A stretch of DNA of 64,000 nucleotides, from positions 48,513-112,512 of the forward strand of contig NZ_JARXWF010000012.1 of assembly GCF_029892605.1 (NCBI RefSeq). Direction: 5' to 3'. Of the stretch, positions 58,237 to 64,000 are shown piece by piece. This stretch comes from Parabacteroides sp. PM6-13. Its GTDB lineage: Bacteria; Bacteroidota; Bacteroidia; Bacteroidales; Tannerellaceae. Positions within the stretch are counted from its first letter, which is position 1. Each line of letters begins with the position of its first letter. The notes under the pieces are model-generated. The model was given only the letters and a program-made list of their open reading frames with translations. It was not told the origin of the DNA and made no database searches. Made by a program: the position numbers and the translations under genes.

Positions 58237-58384
58237 CCACCTACTTTTCTTCTGCAGATTGCATTTTCATTAATTCTTCTTACTTTTGACCCATAGGCAG
58301 CCTCCTTCTTTTTTAGGAGGACAAGTCCGGGGAGATTGCTTCACTGTTTCAAGCGCATGGAGCAATTATCCCCTTTCTTTGTCC
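58237..58384 (+). ncRNA. Structured element A: candidate small RNA unit upstream of NVEALA genes
   Basis: Read on the plus strand: a shared block (CCACCTACT, TTCTTCTGCAGATTG), TTG (58259-58261), 19 bp, TACTTTTG (58281-58288, promoter-like), hairpin CCTCC/GGAGG, small palindrome GGACAAGTCC, then stem GGGGA-ga-TTGCT / AGCAA-tta-TCCCC (58329-58340, 58361-58373) followed by TTTCTTTGTC, like an intrinsic terminator. A homologous element lies at 63534-63688. The strand of function is inferred; on the minus strand the same DNA would be the leader of the NVEALA mRNA. Confidence 0.5.
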
Positions 58385-58405
58385 TCTTTTATATTATTTC
58401 TTCAT
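58369..58405 (-). pseudogene. Relic of the start of an NVEALA-type peptide gene
   Basis: On the minus strand from 58405, ATGAAGAAATAA is followed by AAAGAGG and ACAAAGAAAGGGGA. This aligns, with small deletions and an early stop, to the first codons of the intact gene at 61505-61744 (coding 'MKEIIEVQKEAKKGEK'). It overlaps the distal arm of element A. Confidence 0.5.
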
Positions 58406-58435
58406 TGCTCTGCGCCTTCGCTCTCCCACCACCCC

Positions 58436-58478
58436 ACCGTTGCAAGCAACGGTCCACCCCCTCCTCGGGCAGGAGGGG
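58436..58478. repeat. Two GC-rich hairpins
   Basis: ACCGTTGC-AA-GCAACGGT (58436-58453) and CCCCTCCT-CGGGC-AGGAGGGG (58458-58478), after CTCTCCCACCACCCC. A matching block with different hairpin sequences stands at 63852-63899. It lies 32 bp downstream of the O-antigen-ligase-like stop and may terminate it. Confidence 0.6.
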
Positions 58479-58510
58479 AACCGGAATAGGAAATAATTCA
58501 TCATTAACAA

Positions 58511-60349
58511 TTAATCATTAACAATTCTCTCCACCTCCTCCCGCATCTCCCGAATCGCGGTTGTCATCACCTTCGGTTCTTTCAGGAGAACCGAGTCGGC
58601 GGCAGCCTGTCGTTTCTCCGGTTGCAGAAACCAGGGTTCATCATACAACTTGACCAAGAGGTAATAGGGATAGATCCGATCCGGCAAGATATCCAGGGCA
58701 TGCAGATAGATCGCTTCCGCCTCTTCGTATTTCTGTTGTGCCTGTTTGTTCTTTGCCTTCATATAATGAATCATGGGATCCGCACTCAAGCGGGTCGCCA
58801 GTTTAAACATCCAGTTCGCCTCGATATAATCGTTGGTTTTATGCAGGCATTGCCCATATTCAAACAGAAACTCCGGTTTGTGTTTTAGTTGCTGATACAA
58901 CGCTTTATACCCCGGAAGAGCCGCCTCGTAGGCTTTCGTCTGGTAGAACATCCGCACGTTGCTCCACTGGCGATAGGTATCACCCGTCTCCCTTTGGTGC
59001 CAATAGAGCATACAGGAGGTGGCTAATATCGTGAAAAAGAAAAATTTATTTACCATATTGATACTACCGGGCACATCCTCTTCTTCATCGCTATCCCACG
59101 ACTCTGTCTCCAACCTCCTACTCCCCGGCACCTGCGTCAAGGCCGAGAGAAACACCAATACGATCCAAAACGAGGGCAGTTGAAGCGGATAGGAGGAGAA
59201 AGCAAAGATGCCTAACGCCATCAGGCCACCCACCACACCATACCGGCGGTTCCTGATGCCGGCATAGACAGAGAATCCCATCCACCCCAGGAAGGCTATC
59301 AATGTCGGTAGCCCCGATTCGGAGGCAATCTGCAGGTATTCGTTAAAGGCATATTCCGGACATCCGGCGACCCGCTTCTCCTGATCGGTTGCCTTGCCCG
59401 AAGCAAAATAGGCCGCCTGTGCCTCGGCATAAGCCGCCGGGAAACCTCCCGGGCCGTGGCCGATCAGCGGATGGTGCGCGATGGTGCGCGCCGTGATTTT
59501 CCACATCAGTAGTCTGCCGTCGGCCGACTCTTTCTTCAGCGAATAGAGGCCGACGCCCCCGGCGACACACAAGAGTAATACCCCGGCAAGAACGGCATAT
59601 CGCCAACGACTATACTTTTGCCATATCGCTTTCGTTCTTCCCCATCCGATGGCATACCGCCACCACACCCAGGCGCCCGACACCGCCGCTGCGATCCAAG
59701 CCGAACGGCTCATGCCCGCGGGCAATACCACCACGATCGCGACCAGGCAAACCCAGGCAAAGTAATGGATGATTCTCAACACGGATTTGAAATCCTTTGT
59801 AGCCAATACTACCCCTATGCAGACAGGGAATAGTGTTGCCAGATAGCCGGAGTAGGGTCCCGGGTTATAGAAGGTGCCGGTCAGGCGAAACATCGCGTGG
59901 GCGGAGGAGGCATACCCATATAACTGCCGCATACCGATCAAGGCCTCACCGAGGGCGGTTGCCATCAACAAGAGTATAAAGACCGTCGCCAGGCGGGGGT
60001 AGCATTGTAGGATATAACGAAGAAGAAACCATAACAGCAATACTTGTATGACAAAGAAAATTTTCTCCGGCTCGGGATTCCAAATCCAGCGATAGGTAAG
60101 TAGAAAAACACTGCCCACCAGCCATAGACATATATCCGCGGCATGCGGATCGAACACCGCCCTTTTGGGAAACAGCAATGAAAGAGCCACGCAGCCCGCC
60201 AAGAAAGGTATGGTCTGATGAAACCAGCCCACCTTCCCCATCACCATCCCATTCACCATCGTCGCATCCGTCCGGAATACACCCAAGAGAATCAGTGCAG
60301 CGCAGACTGCAAAGACGATATGATTTAATATCAAAACTTTTCCCTTCAT
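58511..60349 (-). CDS. O-antigen ligase family membrane protein with TPR tail
   Basis: A 612-residue inner-membrane protein. About 11 membrane segments cover residues 1-425. The Wzy_C/WaaL-type periplasmic loop is present: 'GMSRSAWIAAAVSGAWVWW', 'RLLMWKITARTIAHHPLIGHGPGGFPAAY' and 'NEYLQIASESGLPTLIAFLGW'. Residues about 465-600 form TPR repeats ('EFLFEYGQCLHKTNDYIEANWMFKLATRLSAD', 'QKYEEAEAIYLHALDILPDRIYPYYLLVKLYDEPWF'). The superfamily transfers lipid-linked glycans to lipid A, to other glycans or to proteins (PglL type). It stands alone among NVEALA and propeller genes, with no glycosyltransferases nearby, so a peptide acceptor is conceivable but unproven. Confidence 0.88.
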   Translation of the reverse strand: MKGKVLILNHIVFAVCAALILLGVFRTDATMVNGMVMGKVGWFHQTIPFLAGCVALSLLFPKRAVFDPHAADICLWLVGSVFLLTYRWIWNPEPEKIFFVIQVLLLWFLLRYILQCYPRLATVFILLLMATALGEALIGMRQLYGYASSAHAMFRLTGTFYNPGPYSGYLATLFPVCIGVVLATKDFKSVLRIIHYFAWVCLVAIVVVLPAGMSRSAWIAAAVSGAWVWWRYAIGWGRTKAIWQKYSRWRYAVLAGVLLLCVAGGVGLYSLKKESADGRLLMWKITARTIAHHPLIGHGPGGFPAAYAEAQAAYFASGKATDQEKRVAGCPEYAFNEYLQIASESGLPTLIAFLGWMGFSVYAGIRNRRYGVVGGLMALGIFAFSSYPLQLPSFWIVLVFLSALTQVPGSRRLETESWDSDEEEDVPGSINMVNKFFFFTILATSCMLYWHQRETGDTYRQWSNVRMFYQTKAYEAALPGYKALYQQLKHKPEFLFEYGQCLHKTNDYIEANWMFKLATRLSADPMIHYMKAKNKQAQQKYEEAEAIYLHALDILPDRIYPYYLLVKLYDEPWFLQPEKRQAAADSVLLKEPKVMTTAIREMREEVERIVND

Positions 60350-60365
60350 TTTCTCTATTTCTTTA

Positions 60366-60434
60366 CTTGGTGTGATTTTGTGTTACTTCGTGGTTAATAA
60401 TGCTATAATGAGTTTTTTACCACTAAGTCTCACC
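60366..60434. repeat. Degenerate copy of the palindromic repeat
   Basis: Left arm ACTTGGTGTGATTTTGTG with TTACTTCGTGGT and right arm TACCACTAAGTCTCAC, with a diverged centre. It is 16 bp upstream (5') of the O-antigen-ligase-like start and shares the adjacent TTTCTCTATTTCTTTACTT with the copies at 61761 and 63734. Confidence 0.6.
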
Positions 60435-60439
60435 GGGCT

Positions 60440-61438
60440 CTACAAAGACACCTTGACTATGCTGTTCTCTGGGTTTTGAACTATTGCATAGAATGAATTG
60501 TCATCCCCTTTTGAGGTTAAATTATAGCGCGACATATGTATATTTACTATTTTGACTAAGTTTAATTCGAAATCATATAATGCTACAGTATTTCGCTTGG
60601 GAGAAGTACGTGAGTGGACTGACCCTTTGTAGTCGGGATCATTCTTTACACTCACAATGTAGTCTTTTGTTAAACAACACTCAACCATACAATCTTTACC
60701 ATATTCATCAAAATGAATCATATTATCAGAAACACTGTATTCTTTTTTACGTAGCATTTTCTCCTGCAAGAACGTTATGGAAGAACCTTTTATCTCATAC
60801 AATGCCACATAAGGCAAACTGCTTAAACATAAGAGCAATAGATTATTGAATCTATTATAATAAATCCTTCCCTGGTATGCACTTATAGCATTAGCAACAC
60901 CTGTAGGAAAAGGAAGTTTCCCCGATGAAGCTAAAATCTCTCCTTCAGCATTGTAAACGGTTAAGATATCTGTAGCACAAGGATCGTAGGTTATAAAATT
61001 TCCATTTATATCAGATTGAATAGCAGTTAATGTTTTTCCTTCCAAGAAAGGAACGGATATCAACTCTTGGTGAAAAGATCCGGTATTATTGTCAATGGAA
61101 TAAATTGCTTGCATCTTTTTGTTCAAATCCCAGGTGAATATAGCATTTTCTTTATATAAAATACTCATGGGCGTTATAAATTCATTGGGACCATTGCCTA
61201 TATTTCCAATAGTCTCAATAAGTTCTCCATTCTGATCAAAAATATGTAAAAAACCTTCCTCAGAGAGATTTCTTGGTGTTAAAATCAGGTGTTGATCTGA
61301 ACATAAGAAATTACCTACCATTGTCATATAGAGACCTTCCGTTAAAACAGTAGCTTCTACATCCATGCGATCAATAGCTTTATGGCAGCTATTTAACAAT
61401 ACGACACAGAGAAGAGTTAATATGATATGTATTTTCAT
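60440..61438 (-). CDS. 6-bladed beta-propeller lipoprotein following an NVEALA-like gene
   Basis: A 332-residue lipoprotein; the ATG at 61438 is used because it gives 'MKIHIILTLLCVVLLNSC' with lipobox, while the 12-residue upstream extension overlaps a hairpin. Propeller motif 'FDQNGELIETIGNIGNGPNEFITPMSILY' with 'GNGPNEF'. It is shorter than the other propellers, but six blades still fit. It follows the signal-less NVEALA-like gene after 66 bp containing a 13 bp perfect inverted repeat. Confidence 0.86.
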   Translation of the reverse strand: MKIHIILTLLCVVLLNSCHKAIDRMDVEATVLTEGLYMTMVGNFLCSDQHLILTPRNLSEEGFLHIFDQNGELIETIGNIGNGPNEFITPMSILYKENAIFTWDLNKKMQAIYSIDNNTGSFHQELISVPFLEGKTLTAIQSDINGNFITYDPCATDILTVYNAEGEILASSGKLPFPTGVANAISAYQGRIYYNRFNNLLLLCLSSLPYVALYEIKGSSITFLQEKMLRKKEYSVSDNMIHFDEYGKDCMVECCLTKDYIVSVKNDPDYKGSVHSRTSPKRNTVALYDFELNLVKIVNIHMSRYNLTSKGDDNSFYAIVQNPENSIVKVSL

Positions 61439-61455
61439 GTTGATGAATATTAAAC

Positions 61456-61484
61456 CTGTTATTATGCATTGCATAATAACAGGC
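61456..61484 (-). other. Inverted repeat between NVEALA-like and propeller genes
   Basis: CCTGTTATTATGC-ATT-GCATAATAACAGG: perfect 13 bp arms, 3-base loop. On the minus strand it is followed by TTTAATATTC, so it may be a weak terminator or an mRNA stabiliser between the peptide and the propeller. Confidence 0.8.
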
Positions 61485-61504
61485 CATAATTAATATTTTC
61501 TTTA

Positions 61505-61744
61505 TTATTTTCCCGTACAAAGGTCACAGGCACATTTGTTACTTGCAGCACCAGGGCCATGATTTACCCCATTTTTATAGCAAAATGATTGGCATATTGT
61601 GGCATGGCATCCAGTTTTTTCAAAAAAACCTTCTGTAGTTTCCTTATCAGCTAACGCTTCGATATTCTCTAATACCAGGTCAGACAAGGCAAAGTGTTTC
61701 TCCCCTTTCTTTGCCTCTTTTTGTACTTCTATTATTTCTTTCAT
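61505..61744 (-). CDS. NVEALA-like cysteine-rich peptide without signal peptide
   Basis: A 79-residue peptide: N-terminus 'MKEIIEVQKEAKKGEKHF', then 'ALSDLVLENIEALA', then a Cys-rich tail with six cysteines ('TGCHATICQSFCYK' and 'SNKCACDLCTGK'). The 'SDLxLxNIEALA' block is that of NVEALA leaders, but the hydrophobic signal peptide is replaced by a charged stretch. This layout resembles leader peptides of ribosomally made natural products exported by dedicated transporters. It is preceded (5') by a full copy of the 87 bp palindrome, 17 bp from its start. Confidence 0.75.
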   Translation of the reverse strand: MKEIIEVQKEAKKGEKHFALSDLVLENIEALADKETTEGFFEKTGCHATICQSFCYKNGVNHGPGAASNKCACDLCTGK

Positions 61745-61760
61745 TCTCTCTATTTCTTTA

Positions 61761-61847
61761 CTTAGTGCGCCTTTGTGTCACTTCGTGGTGAAAACCTCCT
61801 TAAGATATATATTTTTTAGCCACCAAGTAACACGAAGGCGCACCAAG
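61761..61847. repeat. 87 bp palindromic repeat, full copy
   Basis: Left arm CTTAGTGCGCCTTTGTG with TCACTTCGTGGT, centre GAAAACCTCCTTAAGATAT with AT-rich end, right arm CCACCAAGTAACACGAAGG with CGCACCAAG. Arms pair over about 28 bp with few mismatches. Same length as the copy at 63734-63820. It contains no reading frame. Confidence 0.85.
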
Positions 61848-61893
61848 TTTTTTTATCTGTTATTATGCTCGCTAAACGATCTTCAATTAACAA

Positions 61894-62045
61894 TTAATAA
61901 TTAACCACTCTCTTCTTTCCCGTAAACACCTGCTCCTCTCCATCCATATAGAACACCTGTTCCTCTTTTCCTCGCGTATGGTTCTGAAGCCATAATAGGT
62001 GAGCGGATCCCTGTCGCTTATATTCTGTAATAGCCGATTTGTATG
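61894..62045 (-). pseudogene. Remnant of an unknown coding sequence
   Basis: Directly downstream of the 62046 propeller stop, in a different frame, about 50 codons stay open to a TAA at 61894-61896. They read protein-like: 'HLLWLQNHTRGKEEQVFYMD' and 'GEEQVFTGKKRVVNY'. There is no start codon. It may be the tail of a gene whose front was replaced by the propeller gene. I recognise no family. The rest of the 61745-62045 gap is the palindromic repeat and AT-rich filler. Confidence 0.35.
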
Positions 62046-63095
62046 TTAGTTAATGTTATATCTATAAATTTTAGTATCTTCTTCTTCGTCAAAAACAATA
62101 CCTAACAGGTAAGAGTCACTGTGATGAACATCAATCACACTGATAATTTTGTCTGTTTGTATTGTTTTTATATGATTGAAATTCCAGTCAAAGACGAATA
62201 TTTTAGAATTTTCCATATTTTCTTTTCCTGAATTAGCTTTTTTGTTATTCCATAAGCAATAAAAGTAATTGTTGGTTCCCACAACACTCGTAAAGAACAC
62301 CTCCGTTTTGTCTGTAAATCTTTCAATTTCTGATATTTCAAGAGCAGGCGAAATTGTTTTTTTTCCTATTTGGATTTCTTTTAACATTTTGCCATTAAAA
62401 TCGAATACAAATATTTTATTGTAATGTTTCATAGCGCAAACAACCAGTGAATCATTTTTGTTAGCGTAGATAACATTTCTGTTCAAAACACTCATATTAT
62501 CCTCGTTGTCACCATTGATGTTTTCAAGGAAAGGGATCCATAGCTTTTCTAATGAACTTTTGTTATACCTGAAAAATAATCCTTTGTTGAAAGGAGGAAG
62601 ACTATTCGCGAAATAAGTATTTTCTGAAACTTTGTTAAGACTCATTGGTGGCCATAGATCCTCATCCATTAACTCTTTTTTCATATCATAAGAGTTCTTG
62701 TCTTTATTTAAAGATATATTTATGATACTTCTTGTGTTTATGTCATATAGCCAGATCGAGTCAGAGTCGTACTTTGTTCTCATAAACATCGGATAATTCA
62801 CATTTTCCGGTCCTGCATTTTTATAACCAAATTCATACAACAAGTTAAAATCAGTTGTTGAATACACTTTAAAAGCAGACTCTCCTCTTGATGATGTGAA
62901 AAACACGAGAGAATCAACGATTAATAAATCATAGAACTGGCATAGGTCTTCGTCTAAAACTAATTGGCCATTCCGCACATCACCCTTATTGTTCTCAATA
63001 ACATCTATTAATCTATTGTGCTTATTATATTGCTTGCAGGAAGACGCTGCAAACATGAATAACAGAAAAATATGTAACTTAGTGATAGAAGTCAT
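62046..63095 (-). CDS. TolB-like 6-bladed beta-propeller lipoprotein beside an NVEALA gene
   Basis: A 349-residue lipoprotein; ATG at 63095 gives 'MTSITKLHIFLLFMFAASSC' with lipobox; the 17-residue upstream extension has no signal character and overlaps an inverted repeat. It is of the same type as the 45860-46879 protein: 'KIFVFDWNFNHIKTIQTDKIISVIDVHHSDSYLLGI' matches its last blade. 'FGYKNAGPENVNYPMFM' stands at the place of the 'GxGPxE' loop. It is strongly AT-rich compared with the efflux genes. It follows the NVEALA gene at 63194-63478 after 98 bp with a long stem-loop. Confidence 0.86.
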   Translation of the reverse strand: MTSITKLHIFLLFMFAASSCKQYNKHNRLIDVIENNKGDVRNGQLVLDEDLCQFYDLLIVDSLVFFTSSRGESAFKVYSTTDFNLLYEFGYKNAGPENVNYPMFMRTKYDSDSIWLYDINTRSIINISLNKDKNSYDMKKELMDEDLWPPMSLNKVSENTYFANSLPPFNKGLFFRYNKSSLEKLWIPFLENINGDNEDNMSVLNRNVIYANKNDSLVVCAMKHYNKIFVFDFNGKMLKEIQIGKKTISPALEISEIERFTDKTEVFFTSVVGTNNYFYCLWNNKKANSGKENMENSKIFVFDWNFNHIKTIQTDKIISVIDVHHSDSYLLGIVFDEEEDTKIYRYNIN

Positions 63096-63114
63096 ATTCT
63101 TTTTGAATTGTAAT

Positions 63115-63183
63115 AAAATGAGTTGCGTCTTGTTGTTGAACCGCAATATTTTCTGACGATCGTGCTCGAACGCAACTCATTTT
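63115..63183 (-). other. Long-loop inverted repeat between NVEALA and propeller genes
   Basis: AAAATGAGTTGCGT (63115-63128) pairs perfectly with ACGCAACTCATTTT (63170-63183) over 14 bp. The 41-base loop contains GACGATCGTGCTC. On the minus strand the stem closes with TTTT, terminator-like. It stands in the same place as the repeats at 57568 and 61456. Confidence 0.8.
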
Positions 63184-63193
63184 GTCGATTAAT

Positions 63194-63478
63194 TTAATAA
63201 TAATAAGTACATGTTGCTCTATTTCCTAAATCGTACGAAAGCCTATATTCACATGCCCCACAAATCCAATGCATATTACCTATATAAGGATCCCCCGTAA
63301 TTTTACCCTCACGACAATTAACTAATTTGGGTGTTTTTCCTTCGCCTCCTGCCAACGCTTCCACATTAGCCAGTCCCAGATCCGATAGTGTGATTTTCTT
63401 CTCACACTGATACACATTCCATCCTGCAGCAACCGCTATCGCTGCAAACATTACAAATCCTATGATTTTCTTTTTCAT
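63194..63478 (-). CDS. NVEALA family peptide
   Basis: A 94-residue precursor: signal peptide 'IIGFVMFAAIAVAAGWNVYQ', spacer 'CEKKITLSDLGLA', exact 'NVEALA', then 'GGEGKTPKLVNC' and a tail with four cysteines and many tyrosines ('IGNMHWICGACEYRLSYDL', 'TCTYYY'). A Gly-Gly follows the motif directly. The signal part is close to that of the 57638 and 57924 peptides while the tail is unrelated. It is downstream of structured element B. Confidence 0.9.
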   Translation of the reverse strand: MKKKIIGFVMFAAIAVAAGWNVYQCEKKITLSDLGLANVEALAGGEGKTPKLVNCREGKITGDPYIGNMHWICGACEYRLSYDLGNRATCTYYY

Positions 63479-63533
63479 ATTTTTATATGTCTAATTTTTT
63501 ATTTATATTGTTAATTCTTTTTCTCTCTACAAG

Positions 63534-63688
63534 CCACCTACTCTTCTTCTGCAGATTGTACATAATATTTACTTATCTTTGCCTGACACCTCCTTCCTTT
63601 TGGAGGACAAGTCCGGGGAGAAACATCATTCGCTGCTCAAACAGCAATACTTCCGCGTATTATGAAATGTTTCTCCCCTTTCTTTGTC
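63534..63688 (+). ncRNA. Structured element B: homologue of element A
   Basis: Same order as element A: CCACCTACT, TTCTTCTGCAGATTG, a TATCTTTG box (63574-63581, here 15 bp after TTG), CCTCC/GGAGG hairpin, GGACAAGTCC palindrome, then GGGGAGAAACAT (63615-63626) pairing perfectly with ATGTTTCTCCCC (63667-63678) and TTTCTTTGTC. Five stem bases differ from element A and the paired bases differ to match. The loop has two further small hairpins. It lies just upstream of an NVEALA gene. Confidence 0.5.
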
Positions 63689-63717
63689 TCTATTTGTTCT
63701 TCTATTAACTCTTTCAT
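63637..63717 (-). pseudogene. Truncated NVEALA-type leader ORF (26 codons)
   Basis: From ATG at 63717 the minus strand codes 'MKELIEEQIETKKGEKHF', 14 of 18 identical to the start of the 61505-61744 peptide, then departs ('IIRGSIAV') and stops in the loop of element B. Homology ends exactly in the stem arm (GGGGAGAAACAT), so an insertion or recombination there broke the gene. It could still be translated as a leader ORF upstream of the NVEALA gene. Confidence 0.55.
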
Positions 63718-63733
63718 TCTCTCTATTTCTTTA

Positions 63734-63820
63734 CTTTGTGCGCCTTTGTGTTACTTGGTGGTGAAAACCTCCTTAAGATATATATATATTAGCCACCAAG
63801 TAACACGAAGTCGCACCAAG
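63734..63820. repeat. 87 bp palindromic repeat, full copy
   Basis: Left arm CTTTGTGCGCCTTTGTG with TTACTTGGTGGT; right arm CCACCAAGTAACACGAAGT with CGCACCAAG. It is placed 17 bp 5' of the truncated leader ORF, the same distance as the 61761 copy from its gene. At element A the corresponding site has no copy. Confidence 0.85.
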
Positions 63821-63851
63821 TTTTTTTATTATTCATTGCTTTACGCCCTCA

Positions 63852-63899
63852 CTCTCCCACCACCCCGCCCTACGGGCACCCCTCCTCAGGCAGTAGGGG
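63852..63899. repeat. GC-rich hairpin block matching 58436-58478
   Basis: CTCTCCCACCACCCC, then GCCC-TAC-GGGC (63867-63877) and CCCCT ... AGGGG (63879-63899). Same flanks as the block after the O-antigen-ligase gene, with different hairpin cores. It lies next to a probable gene end at 63904. Confidence 0.55.
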
Positions 63900-63903
63900 A
63901 ATA

Positions 63904-64000
63904 TCAATTATCAATTAATTTCCCCGTTCGCTTCCACCTCACCTTCCCCGTATACGGATCTTTCGCTTTCCAGATGATCCACGCCTTGCCTACAATATAT
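63904..64000 (-). CDS. C-terminal end of an unidentified gene (partial)
   Basis: On the minus strand a frame open from the window edge reads 'VGKAWIIWKAKDPYTGKV' and 'RWKRTGKLIDN', ending with TGA at 63904-63906 in AT-rich filler. The Trp/Lys-rich text looks coding, but only 31 residues are visible and I recognise no family. Another frame ending at 63911 is open too, so this call is weak. Confidence 0.35.
   Translation of the reverse strand, partial: YIVGKAWIIWKAKDPYTGKVRWKRTGKLIDN

Noticed and set aside
58286..58521. Short plus-strand frames of 60-67 codons after the NVEALA genes
   Set aside because: They read through hairpins and the proline-rich repeat; element B has no matching frame, so coding is not conserved.

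Overview
The window comes from a gut-type member of the Bacteroidales, most likely Parabacteroides or a close relative. The evidence is a SusC/SusD pair with a hybrid two-component regulator, NVEALA peptides with 6-bladed beta-propeller lipoproteins, bactofilins, Bacteroidetes-type promoters (TTTG, 19-21 bp, TAnnTTTG) and lipoboxes typical of the phylum. I cannot assign the species. I saw no rRNA, tRNA, CRISPR array, prophage or intact insertion sequence.

Layout. 1-6172 (+): the end of an aryl-polyene/flexirubin-type lipid pigment cluster (thioesterase, ketosynthases, ACP, chain-length-factor-like protein, deacetylase, LolA-like carrier, lipoprotein). 6196-8970 (-): a multi-PAS/GAF histidine kinase. 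9046-10412 (-): three tandem bactofilins. 10562-11648 (+): an ECF sigma factor with a membrane partner. 11657-14325 (-): two Kelch-type lipoproteins. 14447-23050 (+): a seven-gene operon built around a 1030-residue tubulin/FtsZ-like protein, with membrane, zinc-ribbon/MORN and exported proteins. It ends in a strong terminator and faces a convergent gene (23138-24151) that carries the same upstream dyad motif as the operon, so the two are probably co-regulated. 24574-27168: carbonic anhydrase lipoprotein, rlmH, a DUF4783-like protein and nadC.

27172-39313 is a small polysaccharide utilisation locus (hybrid regulator, SusC, SusD, GH115 alpha-glucuronidase), which suggests glucuronoxylan use. 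39594-43214 holds a sirtuin, a hexapeptide acetyltransferase, an RsmI-like methyltransferase and an M28 peptidase. 43357-46879 holds three propeller lipoproteins. Transcribed ahead of the last of them is an RND efflux operon (adaptor, pump, TolC-like channel, second pump; 56255 down to 46893). One pump contains an in-frame insertion made of a heptanucleotide repeat, so it may be phase variable.

56392-64000 is an accessory locus with four NVEALA-type cysteine-rich peptides, three adjoining propeller lipoproteins, an O-antigen-ligase/TPR membrane protein, relics of a further peptide gene, and several structured repeats. Two homologous ~150 bp elements directly upstream of NVEALA genes look like promoter-hairpin-terminator units on the opposite strand, and their terminator stems show paired base changes. 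Each NVEALA-to-propeller junction contains a strong inverted repeat. The two best candidates for an undescribed system are the tubulin-like operon and this NVEALA/propeller/ligase locus.
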